Part shown: in pieces, positions 1-6,433 of the stretch | Numbering within the stretch: the first letter of the stretch is position 1 | How the letters are laid out: each line of letters starts with the position of its first letter | Assembly (NCBI GenBank): GCA_004556875.1 | Contig: SFFP01000052.1 | Coordinates: forward strand, 1 to 10,008 | Direction of reading: 5' to 3' | DNA: 10,008 bases | Source of the DNA: Ruminococcus flavefaciens | GTDB taxonomy: Bacteria > Bacillota_A > Clostridia > Oscillospirales > Ruminococcaceae | Translations under genes and position numbers: made by a program | The notes under the pieces: generated by a model | What the model saw: only the letters and a program-made list of their open reading frames with translations | The model's database searches: none | What the model was told of the DNA's origin: nothing

Positions 1-117
1 GCGAGCATTTTGGCAACGCAGATGCCGTGCCGCAGCCGCCGGAGCGGTGCTTAAGCCGTCAGGCGGGAATTGTGCGGTGCTGCCTCCATAAAAAAGGGTG
101 GAAATTTGCGCGCTGTG
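1..117. other. GC-rich non-coding leader before the first gene
   Basis: No complete gene is visible here. One plus-strand frame (from position 3) is open without a start codon until the stop at 123-125, so the 3' tail of an upstream gene is possible but unproven. The first 90 bases are much richer in G and C than the AT-rich gene that follows, which suggests a junction between DNA of different origin. The word GCGGTGCT occurs twice, at 44-51 and 74-81, exactly 30 bases apart. Confidence 0.3.
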
Positions 118-126
118 TGCTATAAT
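118..126 (+). promoter_or_regulatory. extended -10 promoter for the 185-595 gene
   Basis: A TG dinucleotide at 118-119, one base, then a perfect TATAAT at 121-126 form an extended -10 element. The position 17 bases upstream has no good -35 hexamer, as is common for extended -10 promoters. Transcription would start near 133 and give a leader of about 50 bases before the ATG at 185. Confidence 0.65.
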
Positions 127-184
127 AGAGAAAATGGAGCGCAGGCTCTCTGTGCTAAATCGGAATTTAGAGGAGTTGTGGCTT

Positions 185-595
185 ATGAATTTAAAAATGA
201 TACGTTTATCCAAACCAAATCCGGATAACCTGTTTTCTAACTATGAAAATCAATTAGAACCGCAGTATTTTTTCGCATCCTCGGTTTCAAAGACCTTATT
301 TGAAAATAGCCAAAAAACTTTATTGCAGATTGCTGAAAATGAAATACAGGAATATATCAACAATGACGATCTGTGCAATGATGAAGAGGGAATGTTTCCG
401 AAACGATCTGTGCTTACAGGTGAGTGGTATATTAGGTCAGTATCATTTGAAGATGATATTCTTTCGATTGAAACAGCACTGCTTGGAACTGATCTTGGAT
501 ATTCAGACGATTATTTGGGATTGGAATTGATATTTATTTATGATGATGAATCGAAGGAATTTGCTTTTGACGGGATAAATAGTTCTGCACTGTAA
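185..595 (+). CDS. acidic hypothetical protein (136 aa), stand-alone cassette
   Basis: I do not recognise this family. The reading frame is open from a GTG at 98, but that start would place the promoter inside the coding region. The ATG at 185 is better: an AGAGGAG ribosome binding site lies at 169-175, nine bases upstream. The product is soluble, without signal peptide or membrane segment, and strongly acidic, with clusters of Asp/Glu around residues 50-65 and 110-130. Its C-terminal half has alternating hydrophobic and acidic stretches that look like beta strands. It is monocistronic, with its own promoter and a strong terminator, and is AT-rich compared with most neighbours. Small acidic monocistronic proteins on mobile DNA are sometimes immunity proteins or inhibitors of nucleic-acid enzymes. 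That is only a guess here: no motif supports it and no toxin gene is visible upstream in the window. Confidence 0.75.
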   Translation: MNLKMIRLSKPNPDNLFSNYENQLEPQYFFASSVSKTLFENSQKTLLQIAENEIQEYINNDDLCNDEEGMFPKRSVLTGEWYIRSVSFEDDILSIETALLGTDLGYSDDYLGLELIFIYDDESKEFAFDGINSSAL

Positions 596-631
596 ATTCT
601 GATTTAGCTTAGTAACTGAATATACTCAAAC

Positions 632-670
632 ACGGATAACCGTCCTTAACAGACGGCTATCCGTTTTTTT
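632..670 (+). terminator. intrinsic terminator between convergent genes
   Basis: The arms ACGGATA-a-CCGTC (632-644) and GACGG-c-TATCCGT (652-664) pair over 12 base pairs with one mismatch and a seven-base loop. Seven T residues (664-670) follow on the plus strand, so the element ends the 185-595 transcript. On the minus strand the bases after the hairpin (gtttgag) form a poor U tract, so termination of the long minus-strand operon here is less certain. The T run overlaps the stop codon of the minus-strand gene at 669. Confidence 0.9.
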
Positions 671-884
671 ATTCCGCATACCCACAATCCGTAACGGTCA
701 GCTCGGTATGCTCGCTGTCCTGCGGATCGTAAATATCATATATCACTGAACTGCACCCCATAGACTTGCAGAACTCTGTTGCCTTGCTCAGAAAATCAGG
801 CGGTATATCCGTGAAAGTTACATTGTTCTTGACAAGCATAACTCCGCATTTCCGCAAGTCCTCTATAAAATCTTCACTCGTCAT
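669..884 (-). CDS. small hypothetical protein, last gene of the operon
   Basis: No family is recognised. Three ATG codons stand in a row (890, 887, 884). The ribosome binding site GAGGTG at 897-892 is only one base from the first ATG but seven from the third, so the start at 884 is preferred, giving 71 residues (73 from the first ATG). The protein has a likely N-terminal helix (TSEDFIEDLRKCG), a middle VTFTDIPPDFLSKATEF segment and a C-terminal strand-like part with several acidic residues. Cysteines occur but form no clear metal site. The gene overlaps the end of the preceding zinc-finger gene, so the two are probably translationally coupled, and it closes the minus-strand operon just before the terminator at 632-670. 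Confidence 0.65.
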   Translation of the reverse strand: MTSEDFIEDLRKCGVMLVKNNVTFTDIPPDFLSKATEFCKSMGCSSVIYDIYDPQDSEHTELTVTDCGYAE

Positions 885-1056
885 CATCATTCACCTCAAA
901 ACGTTCCTCGCCCTCGCTGGTTTCAATGGTTACAGCGTGGGCATAGATCAGCCAGTCGTTCAGGCAGTCAAGGGTGCAGAAGCTCTGGTTTGTGTCCTGG
1001 TGCTTGTAATAGCTCTTGCCCGCCGGAATTTCCCTATAACAGTTCGCACAAAACAT
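874..1056 (-). CDS. small zinc-finger-like protein (60 aa)
   Basis: This short protein has paired cysteines C3-x2-C6 and C27-x3-C31, a spacing like compact TRASH/MYM-type zinc fingers, in which the second pair sits in an FCS-x-x-C context (here FCTLDC). The rest is a short helix (LNDWLIYAHA) and a very acidic tail ending in DDDE. It has no DNA-binding motif beyond the possible zinc site, so the role is unknown; a protein-protein or nucleic-acid adaptor is possible. A GAGGTG ribosome binding site overlaps the stop codon of the upstream TnpV-like gene, with a gap of nine bases. The tail codons run straight into the start region of the next gene. Metal binding is inferred from cysteine spacing only. 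Confidence 0.65.
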   Translation of the reverse strand: MFCANCYREIPAGKSYYKHQDTNQSFCTLDCLNDWLIYAHAVTIETSEGEERFEVNDDDE

Positions 1057-1065
1057 GACCGCACC

Positions 1066-1476
1066 TCACACATATATCATCGCTTCAAACACGCTTTCTC
1101 TTGCCTGCTGCTGAAGCAGATTTCCTATCGCACCCTCAGTGACAATATCTCCCTTTTCGTGTGCTTCCTGAAACTCACGGCTGTTCGCTTTCAAAAGTTC
1201 CTCCTGACTGTCAAGAGCGTCGAACACCCTGTTGTCAAGGTCGGAGAGATACTGAAATATCTCCCCATTGTCCACAAGTCTCTGCAAGCGCTCGGGATTT
1301 TCCTCCTCCGAATAGTGCAGATGATAGCGGATATAGTCACGGTAGAAACGGTGTTCCTCGGTCTTGAATGTCTTAGGGTGAACGTGCGTGACCGTCTGCG
1401 TGTCCGTATCCACCGACCACACGGGCATTTCGCCACGGTCAGGCACGTTCACAAGCTCCTTGCTCTTAAAGATCAT
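1066..1476 (-). CDS. TnpV-like protein
   Basis: The 136-residue protein resembles the TnpV family, small proteins common on Firmicutes transposons and integrative elements whose biochemical role is unknown. The resemblance is in the second half: a tyrosine/histidine-rich segment (around 44-56), then RLVDNGEIFQYLSDLDNRV (66-84), matching the family pattern of 'L..SGKL..YL..ID', then a charged helix and a C-terminal end in x-x-IYV like the typical ELIYI tail. The first 40 residues are strand-like and differ from usual TnpV proteins. There is no transposase next to it. The start at 1476 has GAGG seven bases upstream, overlapping the stop of the preceding gene. The assignment rests on pattern memory; a family search could place it elsewhere. 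Confidence 0.55.
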   Translation of the reverse strand: MIFKSKELVNVPDRGEMPVWSVDTDTQTVTHVHPKTFKTEEHRFYRDYIRYHLHYSEEENPERLQRLVDNGEIFQYLSDLDNRVFDALDSQEELLKANSREFQEAHEKGDIVTEGAIGNLLQQQARESVFEAMIYV

Positions 1477-1485
1477 AGCTGTACC

Positions 1486-2196
1486 TCACTTTTTCTTCTT
1501 CATCATAAAGTAACCGCCGACTCCGACACCTGCGGCGATAGCCACTCCTGCGATGATCGGCATAGGATTGCTCTCAGAAGCACCTGAACGGCTCTCAGAA
1601 CCGCTTGAAGCGGTGTCGGGTGTAACTTCACTGTCTGCACCCGAAACGCCCTCAGAAGCCGATTCCGTTCCGCCTGAGACCTTGCCGATCACTCTCGGTG
1701 AGCCGTTGCCGTCATCGTCAATGTGCCTGCCCTGCGGTACTTCGGGTTCTTCATCGTCCTTTAAGGTGCTGAACGGCGGAAAGCTGTCAACGGTGTTGCC
1801 GTTTTCATCGCTCATGATCCAATTGTCCTGCCAATAGGTGAAAGAATAGCTGTGTTCGGGTGTTTCAATGGTCCAGTTGCCGTTGTCATCATCGTTAAAG
1901 TCAAAGTCCTCAATGTAACTGCGGTAGTAGTCCTTGTATTCGTATTTCAGCTCACCCAGCTCGGACCAGTCATATTCCTCCGAGCCATAGTTTTCATCAA
2001 GCCACTTGTCTAACAGGTGGTGCTTGTATGATGCTTCGGGAAAGTCGATACCGTTATCACCCTTGCCGTTCCACATATCGTCCCAAATCTCGGCTTCAAT
2101 GTAGTCACGGTCAAGTTTTTCGGCGGCATAAGCCGTAACGGAAAACGGCATTGACGTTATGATAAATGCGGATAACGTTATAATAAACTTCTTCAT
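1486..2196 (-). CDS. secreted, C-terminally membrane-anchored surface protein
   Basis: The N-terminus (MKKFIITLSAFIITSMPFSV) is a classical signal peptide with probable cleavage after the AYA at about residue 24. Next comes a Tyr/Trp/Asp-rich acidic domain (about 26-165), then a low-complexity Ser/Gly/Glu linker (about 170-210), then a hydrophobic segment (about 213-232) and a final KKKK. This architecture places the acidic domain outside the cell, on a stalk anchored by one membrane helix. The end resembles a sortase sorting signal in layout, but no LPxTG-type motif is visible before the helix. The AGGAG site lies nine bases before the ATG. The gene follows the helicase by 14 bases, so it is expressed with the partition/SSB genes. 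Possible roles are adhesion, mating-pair contact or surface exclusion; none is shown by a motif. Confidence 0.8.
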   Translation of the reverse strand: MKKFIITLSAFIITSMPFSVTAYAAEKLDRDYIEAEIWDDMWNGKGDNGIDFPEASYKHHLLDKWLDENYGSEEYDWSELGELKYEYKDYYRSYIEDFDFNDDDNGNWTIETPEHSYSFTYWQDNWIMSDENGNTVDSFPPFSTLKDDEEPEVPQGRHIDDDGNGSPRVIGKVSGGTESASEGVSGADSEVTPDTASSGSESRSGASESNPMPIIAGVAIAAGVGVGGYFMMKKKK

Positions 2197-2210
2197 CGTT
2201 ATATTCTCCT

Positions 2211-3770
2211 TTAACCTGTCATCTGCCCGATCAGGACAGATGCTTCATATTTGCTCAGGTCATTGACCTGAATGTCTTTTCGTTTCTTTTTACGGGCAAG
2301 GCGCTGTATCAGGGCTTTCTGCTTGTCCGATGCAGGCACGTTCGCCCAGCGCATAACGTGGGGAATGTCCCATAGATAGATAGCCTGCTGATAGTCGCAC
2401 ACCAAAATGTGATGTACCTCGTCAAGAATATCCTGCATAGGTGCGGTGGGGACAGTCCTCACGATAATATCATCGTGTTTGAGATACGCACTGCTGTTGC
2501 CCGTAATGTCCTCGGCGGTCACTCTGAAAATGCGTCCCTCACCGATAGAACAGGTCATATCTCCATTGGGGAGAACAACATAGTTGACATTGTGGGTGTC
2601 ATAGTTGCCGTTGTCAGCAAACAGCTTGATAAGCTGGACGTTGATCTTCCAGTCGGGAGGTGGTGCAGGCTTGTTCAGTTCCTCCGTAACCATTTCTTCG
2701 ATCTCTGTCAGAAGCTTGCCCTGCAATTTCTCGGGCGGAATGTCTTTCGGTATCTCGCCAATGCCGAACAGGTCGGGAGCCTGGCAAATATCCAGCTTGC
2801 CCGTGATGCCCACACAATCTATCAGGTTGAGAGTGTCCTTGCCTTCGTGCGTCCTCAGACCTCTGCCCACCATTTGCGTGTAAAGTGAAGCATTTCGTGT
2901 CGGTCTGGCGATGATGACCGTTTCGATCAGGGGCATATCTGTACCCTCGGTAAAGACCATGCAGTTTACAAGACAGGGTATCTCACGGTTTGTGAAACGT
3001 TCGATGATCTCCGCACGATTCTGCGTTTCTGCCGTCACCACAACAGCGCCGTCAATAAGCTCTGCGATATGATATGCGTGCTGTACCGTAGTGGCAAAGA
3101 TCAGTGTCTGACCGACAGCCTTTTCATAGTAGGCTCTTGCAACAGCTTCATTTTGAAGTGGATTGTCCACCGCACTTGAAAGCTCCGCAAGATTGAGGTC
3201 ATCGCACTGCTTGTGGACTTCCGAAAGGTCAAAACCAATGTCCACGGTAAAGCACTTCACGTCGGTGAGGTACTTGTGGTCGATACCCCATTTGAGGTTG
3301 CGTTCGTAGATGATCTTGCTGTATATCTCGCCCAGCTTTACATTGTCGGCTCGGTTCGGAGTAGCCGTAAAGCCAATGTGAAGCCGTGGCTTGAAATAAT
3401 CGTAGATACGGCGGTAAGTGTCCGCAACAGCGTGGTGTGCTTCATCGGTGATGATAATATCAAAATCATCGGGCGAAAAGCTGTCCAGCCGTCTGACAAG
3501 GCTCTGCACACTTGCCGACACGACTTCCTCACCGTTGCTGTGATTGTCGGCTTGCTCAACACCAAAGGTGCATTCAAAATACTTGCGTGGCTGCCACACC
3601 AATTCCTCACGGTGGGAGAGGATCAGCATACGTCCTCTCCGCTTTATGTGTGAGAAAATGACCGTCTTGCCTAAGCCCGTGGCAACAGCTACAAGATACG
3701 AACCGCTTTCGGTATTGTTGATGATATTCACGCACTCCTGCTGGTAGTCTCTGAGGGTAATTGTCTCCAT
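2211..3770 (-). CDS. superfamily 2 DEAD/DEAH-box helicase (RadD/type III res-like)
   Basis: This 519-residue protein has the complete motor of a superfamily 2 DNA helicase. A Q-motif-like RDYQ lies at 7-10, Walker A ATGLGKT at 30-36, the DEAH Walker B at 109-112, motif III TATP at 135-138, an FTEGTDMP segment in the second RecA-like domain at 273-280, and motif VI QMVGRGLR at 299-306 with the arginine finger. The overall plan resembles RadD/YejH and the helicase subunits of type III restriction systems, but no nuclease or methylase is adjacent. Residues from about 350 form a C-terminal extension of unknown function ending in a basic KKKRKD patch. It probably translocates on or unwinds double-stranded DNA during repair or transfer of the element. 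GGAG lies five bases before the ATG; the gene is 13 bases after the preceding one. Confidence 0.9.
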   Translation of the reverse strand: METITLRDYQQECVNIINNTESGSYLVAVATGLGKTVIFSHIKRRGRMLILSHREELVWQPRKYFECTFGVEQADNHSNGEEVVSASVQSLVRRLDSFSPDDFDIIITDEAHHAVADTYRRIYDYFKPRLHIGFTATPNRADNVKLGEIYSKIIYERNLKWGIDHKYLTDVKCFTVDIGFDLSEVHKQCDDLNLAELSSAVDNPLQNEAVARAYYEKAVGQTLIFATTVQHAYHIAELIDGAVVVTAETQNRAEIIERFTNREIPCLVNCMVFTEGTDMPLIETVIIARPTRNASLYTQMVGRGLRTHEGKDTLNLIDCVGITGKLDICQAPDLFGIGEIPKDIPPEKLQGKLLTEIEEMVTEELNKPAPPPDWKINVQLIKLFADNGNYDTHNVNYVVLPNGDMTCSIGEGRIFRVTAEDITGNSSAYLKHDDIIVRTVPTAPMQDILDEVHHILVCDYQQAIYLWDIPHVMRWANVPASDKQKALIQRLARKKKRKDIQVNDLSKYEASVLIGQMTG

Positions 3771-3783
3771 TCGTTCTCCTTTT

Positions 3784-4125
3784 CTATATAAAGTAGTTTC
3801 TGCCGTATTTTTCTTTCTGTTTCTTTATTTCATCTGCTAAATCTTCATGCCATAGGATAAATACTGACGCATCATCTTCCAATGAAGCCCATACCGCAAT
3901 ACTTTGAAAAATATCTTCACAAGTGTTATAGTCCTCATATTCCGCAAGTGCTACCACATCGCCGCTGTCCAGTGTGGCTGTAAGTACAGCTTCATACGAT
4001 GAGCCGTAATTATCCGGATAGCCGACACTCTTGAAGTAAGTATCGGCATCTTCGATACTGATCATCTGTATATGAGGTAAAAACACGATGTCATTGAACT
4101 GAGTGGAAAGGCTTTTCAAGGTCAT
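3784..4125 (-). CDS. acidic hypothetical protein (113 aa)
   Basis: No family is recognised. The ATG overlaps the parB stop codon in an ATGA arrangement (4122-4125), with no well-spaced ribosome binding site of its own, so translation is probably coupled to parB. The protein is soluble and acidic, with an aromatic-rich centre (DTYFKSVGYPDNYGSSYE at about 28-45), a middle strand region (VVALAEYEDY) and a basic C-terminal end (KKQKEKYGRN). The DNA is more AT-rich than parB and the helicase on either side, which hints that it was inserted separately. Its place between ParB and the helicase says only that it is co-expressed with maintenance genes. Confidence 0.7.
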   Translation of the reverse strand: MTLKSLSTQFNDIVFLPHIQMISIEDADTYFKSVGYPDNYGSSYEAVLTATLDSGDVVALAEYEDYNTCEDIFQSIAVWASLEDDASVFILWHEDLADEIKKQKEKYGRNYFI

Positions 4126-5078
4126 GCCTCGCTTTCCACATTCGCAAAATAGAAAGCAAGTGCCTTTTCAACAGTCTCCGTGACCTGTGCTTTCTTTGTC
4201 CCCGGTTCAAAGTATTTGTAGAACGTTTCCTCGCTGATCTTCACGCTCTTGGGTTTCGGCTTGACCTCGGCTGTGCCTGTGATGATACGGACGATAGCAG
4301 CGGTGTCGATATTGCCTTCCTTGTCGGCGGCATCGTGGAGAGCCTTTGACTTCTTCATGTCAACCTTGAAATCCTCAGCCTGTTCAGCAACAACAGCTTG
4401 TGCCTTTTCGGACAGGAAAGAAAGCTCAACTCCTGCTCGGATAGCAATATCTCCACTGTCAACAAGTGCTTTCAAAGCGTCCGTCAGCTTGTTTATGCGG
4501 ATAAGGCGGACAACTGAGCCTTTGCTCACTCCGTATTCCTTGCCGACTTCTTCATTCGTGTCTAACCTTGATCCCATTGGATTCAAGGTTGCGGTATCGT
4601 TCGCTTCGGCTTCTGGATCTTCAAGAAGTGCAAGCTCTCTTTGAATATCGCTTCGCTTGCCGGGGGAAAACATTTCGCTGTGCCTTAGTGCAATAACAGC
4701 CGCCTGTTCGGAAATGCGGAGGTTATCAAAGCCCCTCTGCATAACGTTGCTCTCAATAACGTACATTTCCGCCTCGTCCTCGGTAAGTCCCTGCTTGATG
4801 ATAGCAGGAACAGTAGGCAGACCTGCGATCTTGCAGGCATTCCAGCGGTTATGCCCGATAAGTATTTCATAGCCGTCACCGTCAGGCTGAACGATAATTG
4901 GCGAAAGCACACCGTTTTCCTTAATGCTTGCGACCATATCATCAAGCCTTTCGCCCGTGTAAAGCTCAAACTTGTGATTGTGATATGGGTGCAGTTTTTC
5001 ACATGGTATCTGCTGTACGGCGGTCTGTATAGCGGGAGCAGACAGCATTGCTCCCAAATCAAATGCAGGCTTGTTCAT
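4122..5078 (-). CDS. parB: ParB-family partition protein
   Basis: The 318-residue protein begins with a ParB/sulfiredoxin-fold N-terminal domain (about 24-115): IPCEKLHPYHNH, a GVLSPIIVQ segment at 56-64, and GHNRWNACK at 75-83, the counterpart of the GERRxRA CTP-binding motif. A helix-turn-helix follows at about 175-197 (EEVGKEYGVSKGSVVRLIRI). The C-terminal part would carry dimerisation. ParB proteins bind a centromere-like site, load as CTP-dependent clamps and work with ParA to segregate DNA. The frame is open upstream to 5249, but the ATG at 5078 has GGAGGG (5090-5085) at good spacing and overlaps the previous stop codon as ATGA; the longer version would run deep into the preceding gene. 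No canonical parS is visible in the window. Confidence 0.92.
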   Translation of the reverse strand: MNKPAFDLGAMLSAPAIQTAVQQIPCEKLHPYHNHKFELYTGERLDDMVASIKENGVLSPIIVQPDGDGYEILIGHNRWNACKIAGLPTVPAIIKQGLTEDEAEMYVIESNVMQRGFDNLRISEQAAVIALRHSEMFSPGKRSDIQRELALLEDPEAEANDTATLNPMGSRLDTNEEVGKEYGVSKGSVVRLIRINKLTDALKALVDSGDIAIRAGVELSFLSEKAQAVVAEQAEDFKVDMKKSKALHDAADKEGNIDTAAIVRIITGTAEVKPKPKSVKISEETFYKYFEPGTKKAQVTETVEKALAFYFANVESEA

Positions 5079-5416
5079 TTCTTTCCCTCCAATTCCTTTA
5101 TACGCTTTTTCAGCTCGATGTTTTCCATTTCGGACTTCATCAGCCGTGACTTGATGTTCTTGATCGTAACGTCCGCACGAACAATGGTGTCTGCAAACTT
5201 CATCAGCGTTAGCTTGTATCGGCGCTGATTGTAGCAGAAGTTGTACCATACCTCGCCCGAGAGCCTGTCACGGCTCTCGGAAAGGCTTGCGATAACGTCC
5301 CTTGCCACGGCTGATACGCTCTTTTCGTGATCGCCCGAGAAGAATTCGTCAAGTTCTCCCTCGCTGTGAGGGGCGAAAAGGAACGGCGTACCCTCGGTGT
5401 CAAATCTCTTAGGCAT
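5075..5416 (-). CDS. hypothetical coiled-coil protein between ParA and ParB
   Basis: I do not recognise this 113-residue protein. Residues 1-60 are mixed and may form a small globular domain; residues about 62-80 contain a basic/aromatic stretch (NQRRYKLTLMKFAD); residues about 83-112 have a heptad-like pattern with many Lys/Glu, typical of a coiled coil. The ATG has GGAGG eight bases upstream, and that site is encoded by the acidic tail codons of the preceding gene. The stop overlaps the parB start by four bases. Sitting inside the parA-parB interval, it could be a partition accessory or dimeric adaptor, but no motif demonstrates this. Confidence 0.7.
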   Translation of the reverse strand: MPKRFDTEGTPFLFAPHSEGELDEFFSGDHEKSVSAVARDVIASLSESRDRLSGEVWYNFCYNQRRYKLTLMKFADTIVRADVTIKNIKSRLMKSEMENIELKKRIKELEGKK

Positions 5417-5419
5417 GGC

Positions 5420-5638
5420 TCAGTCCTCCTCGTCCTCGTCGGTGCAGAAGTCAAGCCCGTTCTCAAGCTGAATGTAGATGCCCGAATATCTGTCATGTTC
5501 AGAGCCGTCCGAGTTCATCATAGCTTCAAAGAAGAAAGCCTTTGCTTCTTCACGGTCAGCCCATACCTTGACTTCGCCGTAGCACTTGGTCTTTACCTTG
5601 CGGTTGGGGTTCATTGCGAGTTCTGACATACTTAACAT
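5420..5638 (-). CDS. small acidic-tailed hypothetical protein (72 aa)
   Basis: A short protein with a basic N-terminal part (SELAMNPNRKVKTKCYGEVKV style), a central helix (DREEAKAFFFEAMMNSDGSE), a strand-like segment (RYSGIYIQLENGLDF) and an acidic tail ending EDEED. Similar small proteins recur on clostridial mobile elements, but I know of no assigned function. The ATG at 5638 has GGAGG at 5653-5649, ten bases upstream inside the end of parA, and overlaps the parA stop by seven bases; an internal ATG at 5629 is a less likely start. The GAG/GAC codons of the tail provide the ribosome binding site of the next gene. Confidence 0.7.
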   Translation of the reverse strand: MLSMSELAMNPNRKVKTKCYGEVKVWADREEAKAFFFEAMMNSDGSEHDRYSGIYIQLENGLDFCTDEDEED

Positions 5639-6411
5639 CTTTCAAGCACCTCCATTGCCAATCTTTCATATTCCGTACCGAGCTTGCTGTCGGTCATACA
5701 AAGCGGAACTCTGCTGACAGAACTTTTCGCCGCTTCGACAGACTTGCTGATGCTCGTTTCAAATACCATTTCGCCGTACTTTTCATTCAGTTCCGCAAGA
5801 GATTCACGGCTTACCTTTGTGCGGTCAACCATTGTCGGCAGAACACCCAGCATTGACAGCTTGAGATTGATCGCACCCTTGATCTGCTGATACAGATTGT
5901 CAAGAGCCTGCAAACCGTCAAGGCTGAACTTCTGCGTCTGAACAGGTATCAGCACCTTGTCCGCAGCGGTGAGTGCGTTGATAAGGAGCGTACTCAGGGA
6001 CGGCAGACAGTCTATGATGATGAAGTCATAACCTTTGACGTTATCCTCGGAGAGTATCCTGCGGAGAATGGTTTCCCTTGACAGTGCCGTTGACATGAGC
6101 GTTTCGCTGTTTGCAAGGTTGATGTCGGCAGGAATGTAGTCAACGTCAGCCGACTCACAATGCCGTATCGCCGTCCTTACAATGTCGGGGGTAAGCTGAC
6201 CGCCTGTGCAGGCTGTCATAACAAGCTGTGTCATGGTGGGAAGTCCGTCAGGCTCATAGCCGAGATATTCGCTGAGGTTAGCCTGCGGATCAATGTCCGC
6301 CAAAAGCACCCTCTTTCCCTGTTTCAGTGCAAGGCAAGCCCCGAGATTGAAGGCGGAAGTGGATTTTCCGACACCGCCTTTCTGATTTGAGATCGCAATG
6401 ATGATGCCCAT
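5632..6411 (-). CDS. parA: ParA-family partition ATPase
   Basis: This is a 259-residue member of the ParA/MinD superfamily. It has a deviant Walker A KGGVGKST at 11-18 with the signature lysine at its start, a Walker A' region LLADIDPQ at 37-43, and Walker B IIIDCLPS at 131-138. The short N-terminus without a helix-turn-helix is typical of type Ib/Soj-like ParA, which does not act as the operon repressor by itself. The ATPase would bind nucleoid DNA non-specifically and be stimulated by ParB to move element copies apart. GGAGG lies about nine bases upstream of the ATG. parA follows SSB by 22 bases and is separated from parB by two small genes, an unusual arrangement for a partition cassette. 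Confidence 0.93.
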   Translation of the reverse strand: MGIIIAISNQKGGVGKSTSAFNLGACLALKQGKRVLLADIDPQANLSEYLGYEPDGLPTMTQLVMTACTGGQLTPDIVRTAIRHCESADVDYIPADINLANSETLMSTALSRETILRRILSEDNVKGYDFIIIDCLPSLSTLLINALTAADKVLIPVQTQKFSLDGLQALDNLYQQIKGAINLKLSMLGVLPTMVDRTKVSRESLAELNEKYGEMVFETSISKSVEAAKSSVSRVPLCMTDSKLGTEYERLAMEVLERC

Positions 6412-6433
6412 TTTTATTTCCTCCTATCTGTGT

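Noticed and set aside
98..184. GTG start at 98 for the first gene
   Set aside because: The extended -10 promoter at 118-126 would lie inside the coding region, and the ATG at 185 has a proper ribosome binding site.
766..1587. Long plus-strand open frame opposite the small operon genes
   Set aside because: It lies antisense to four genes with good ribosome binding sites, spans their boundaries, and its translation has the Val/His/Arg-rich look of an antisense shadow.
5079..5249. N-terminal extension of ParB up to 5249
   Set aside because: The extension overlaps the preceding gene, has no ParB-like sequence, and the ATG at 5078 has an ideal ribosome binding site and ATGA overlap.
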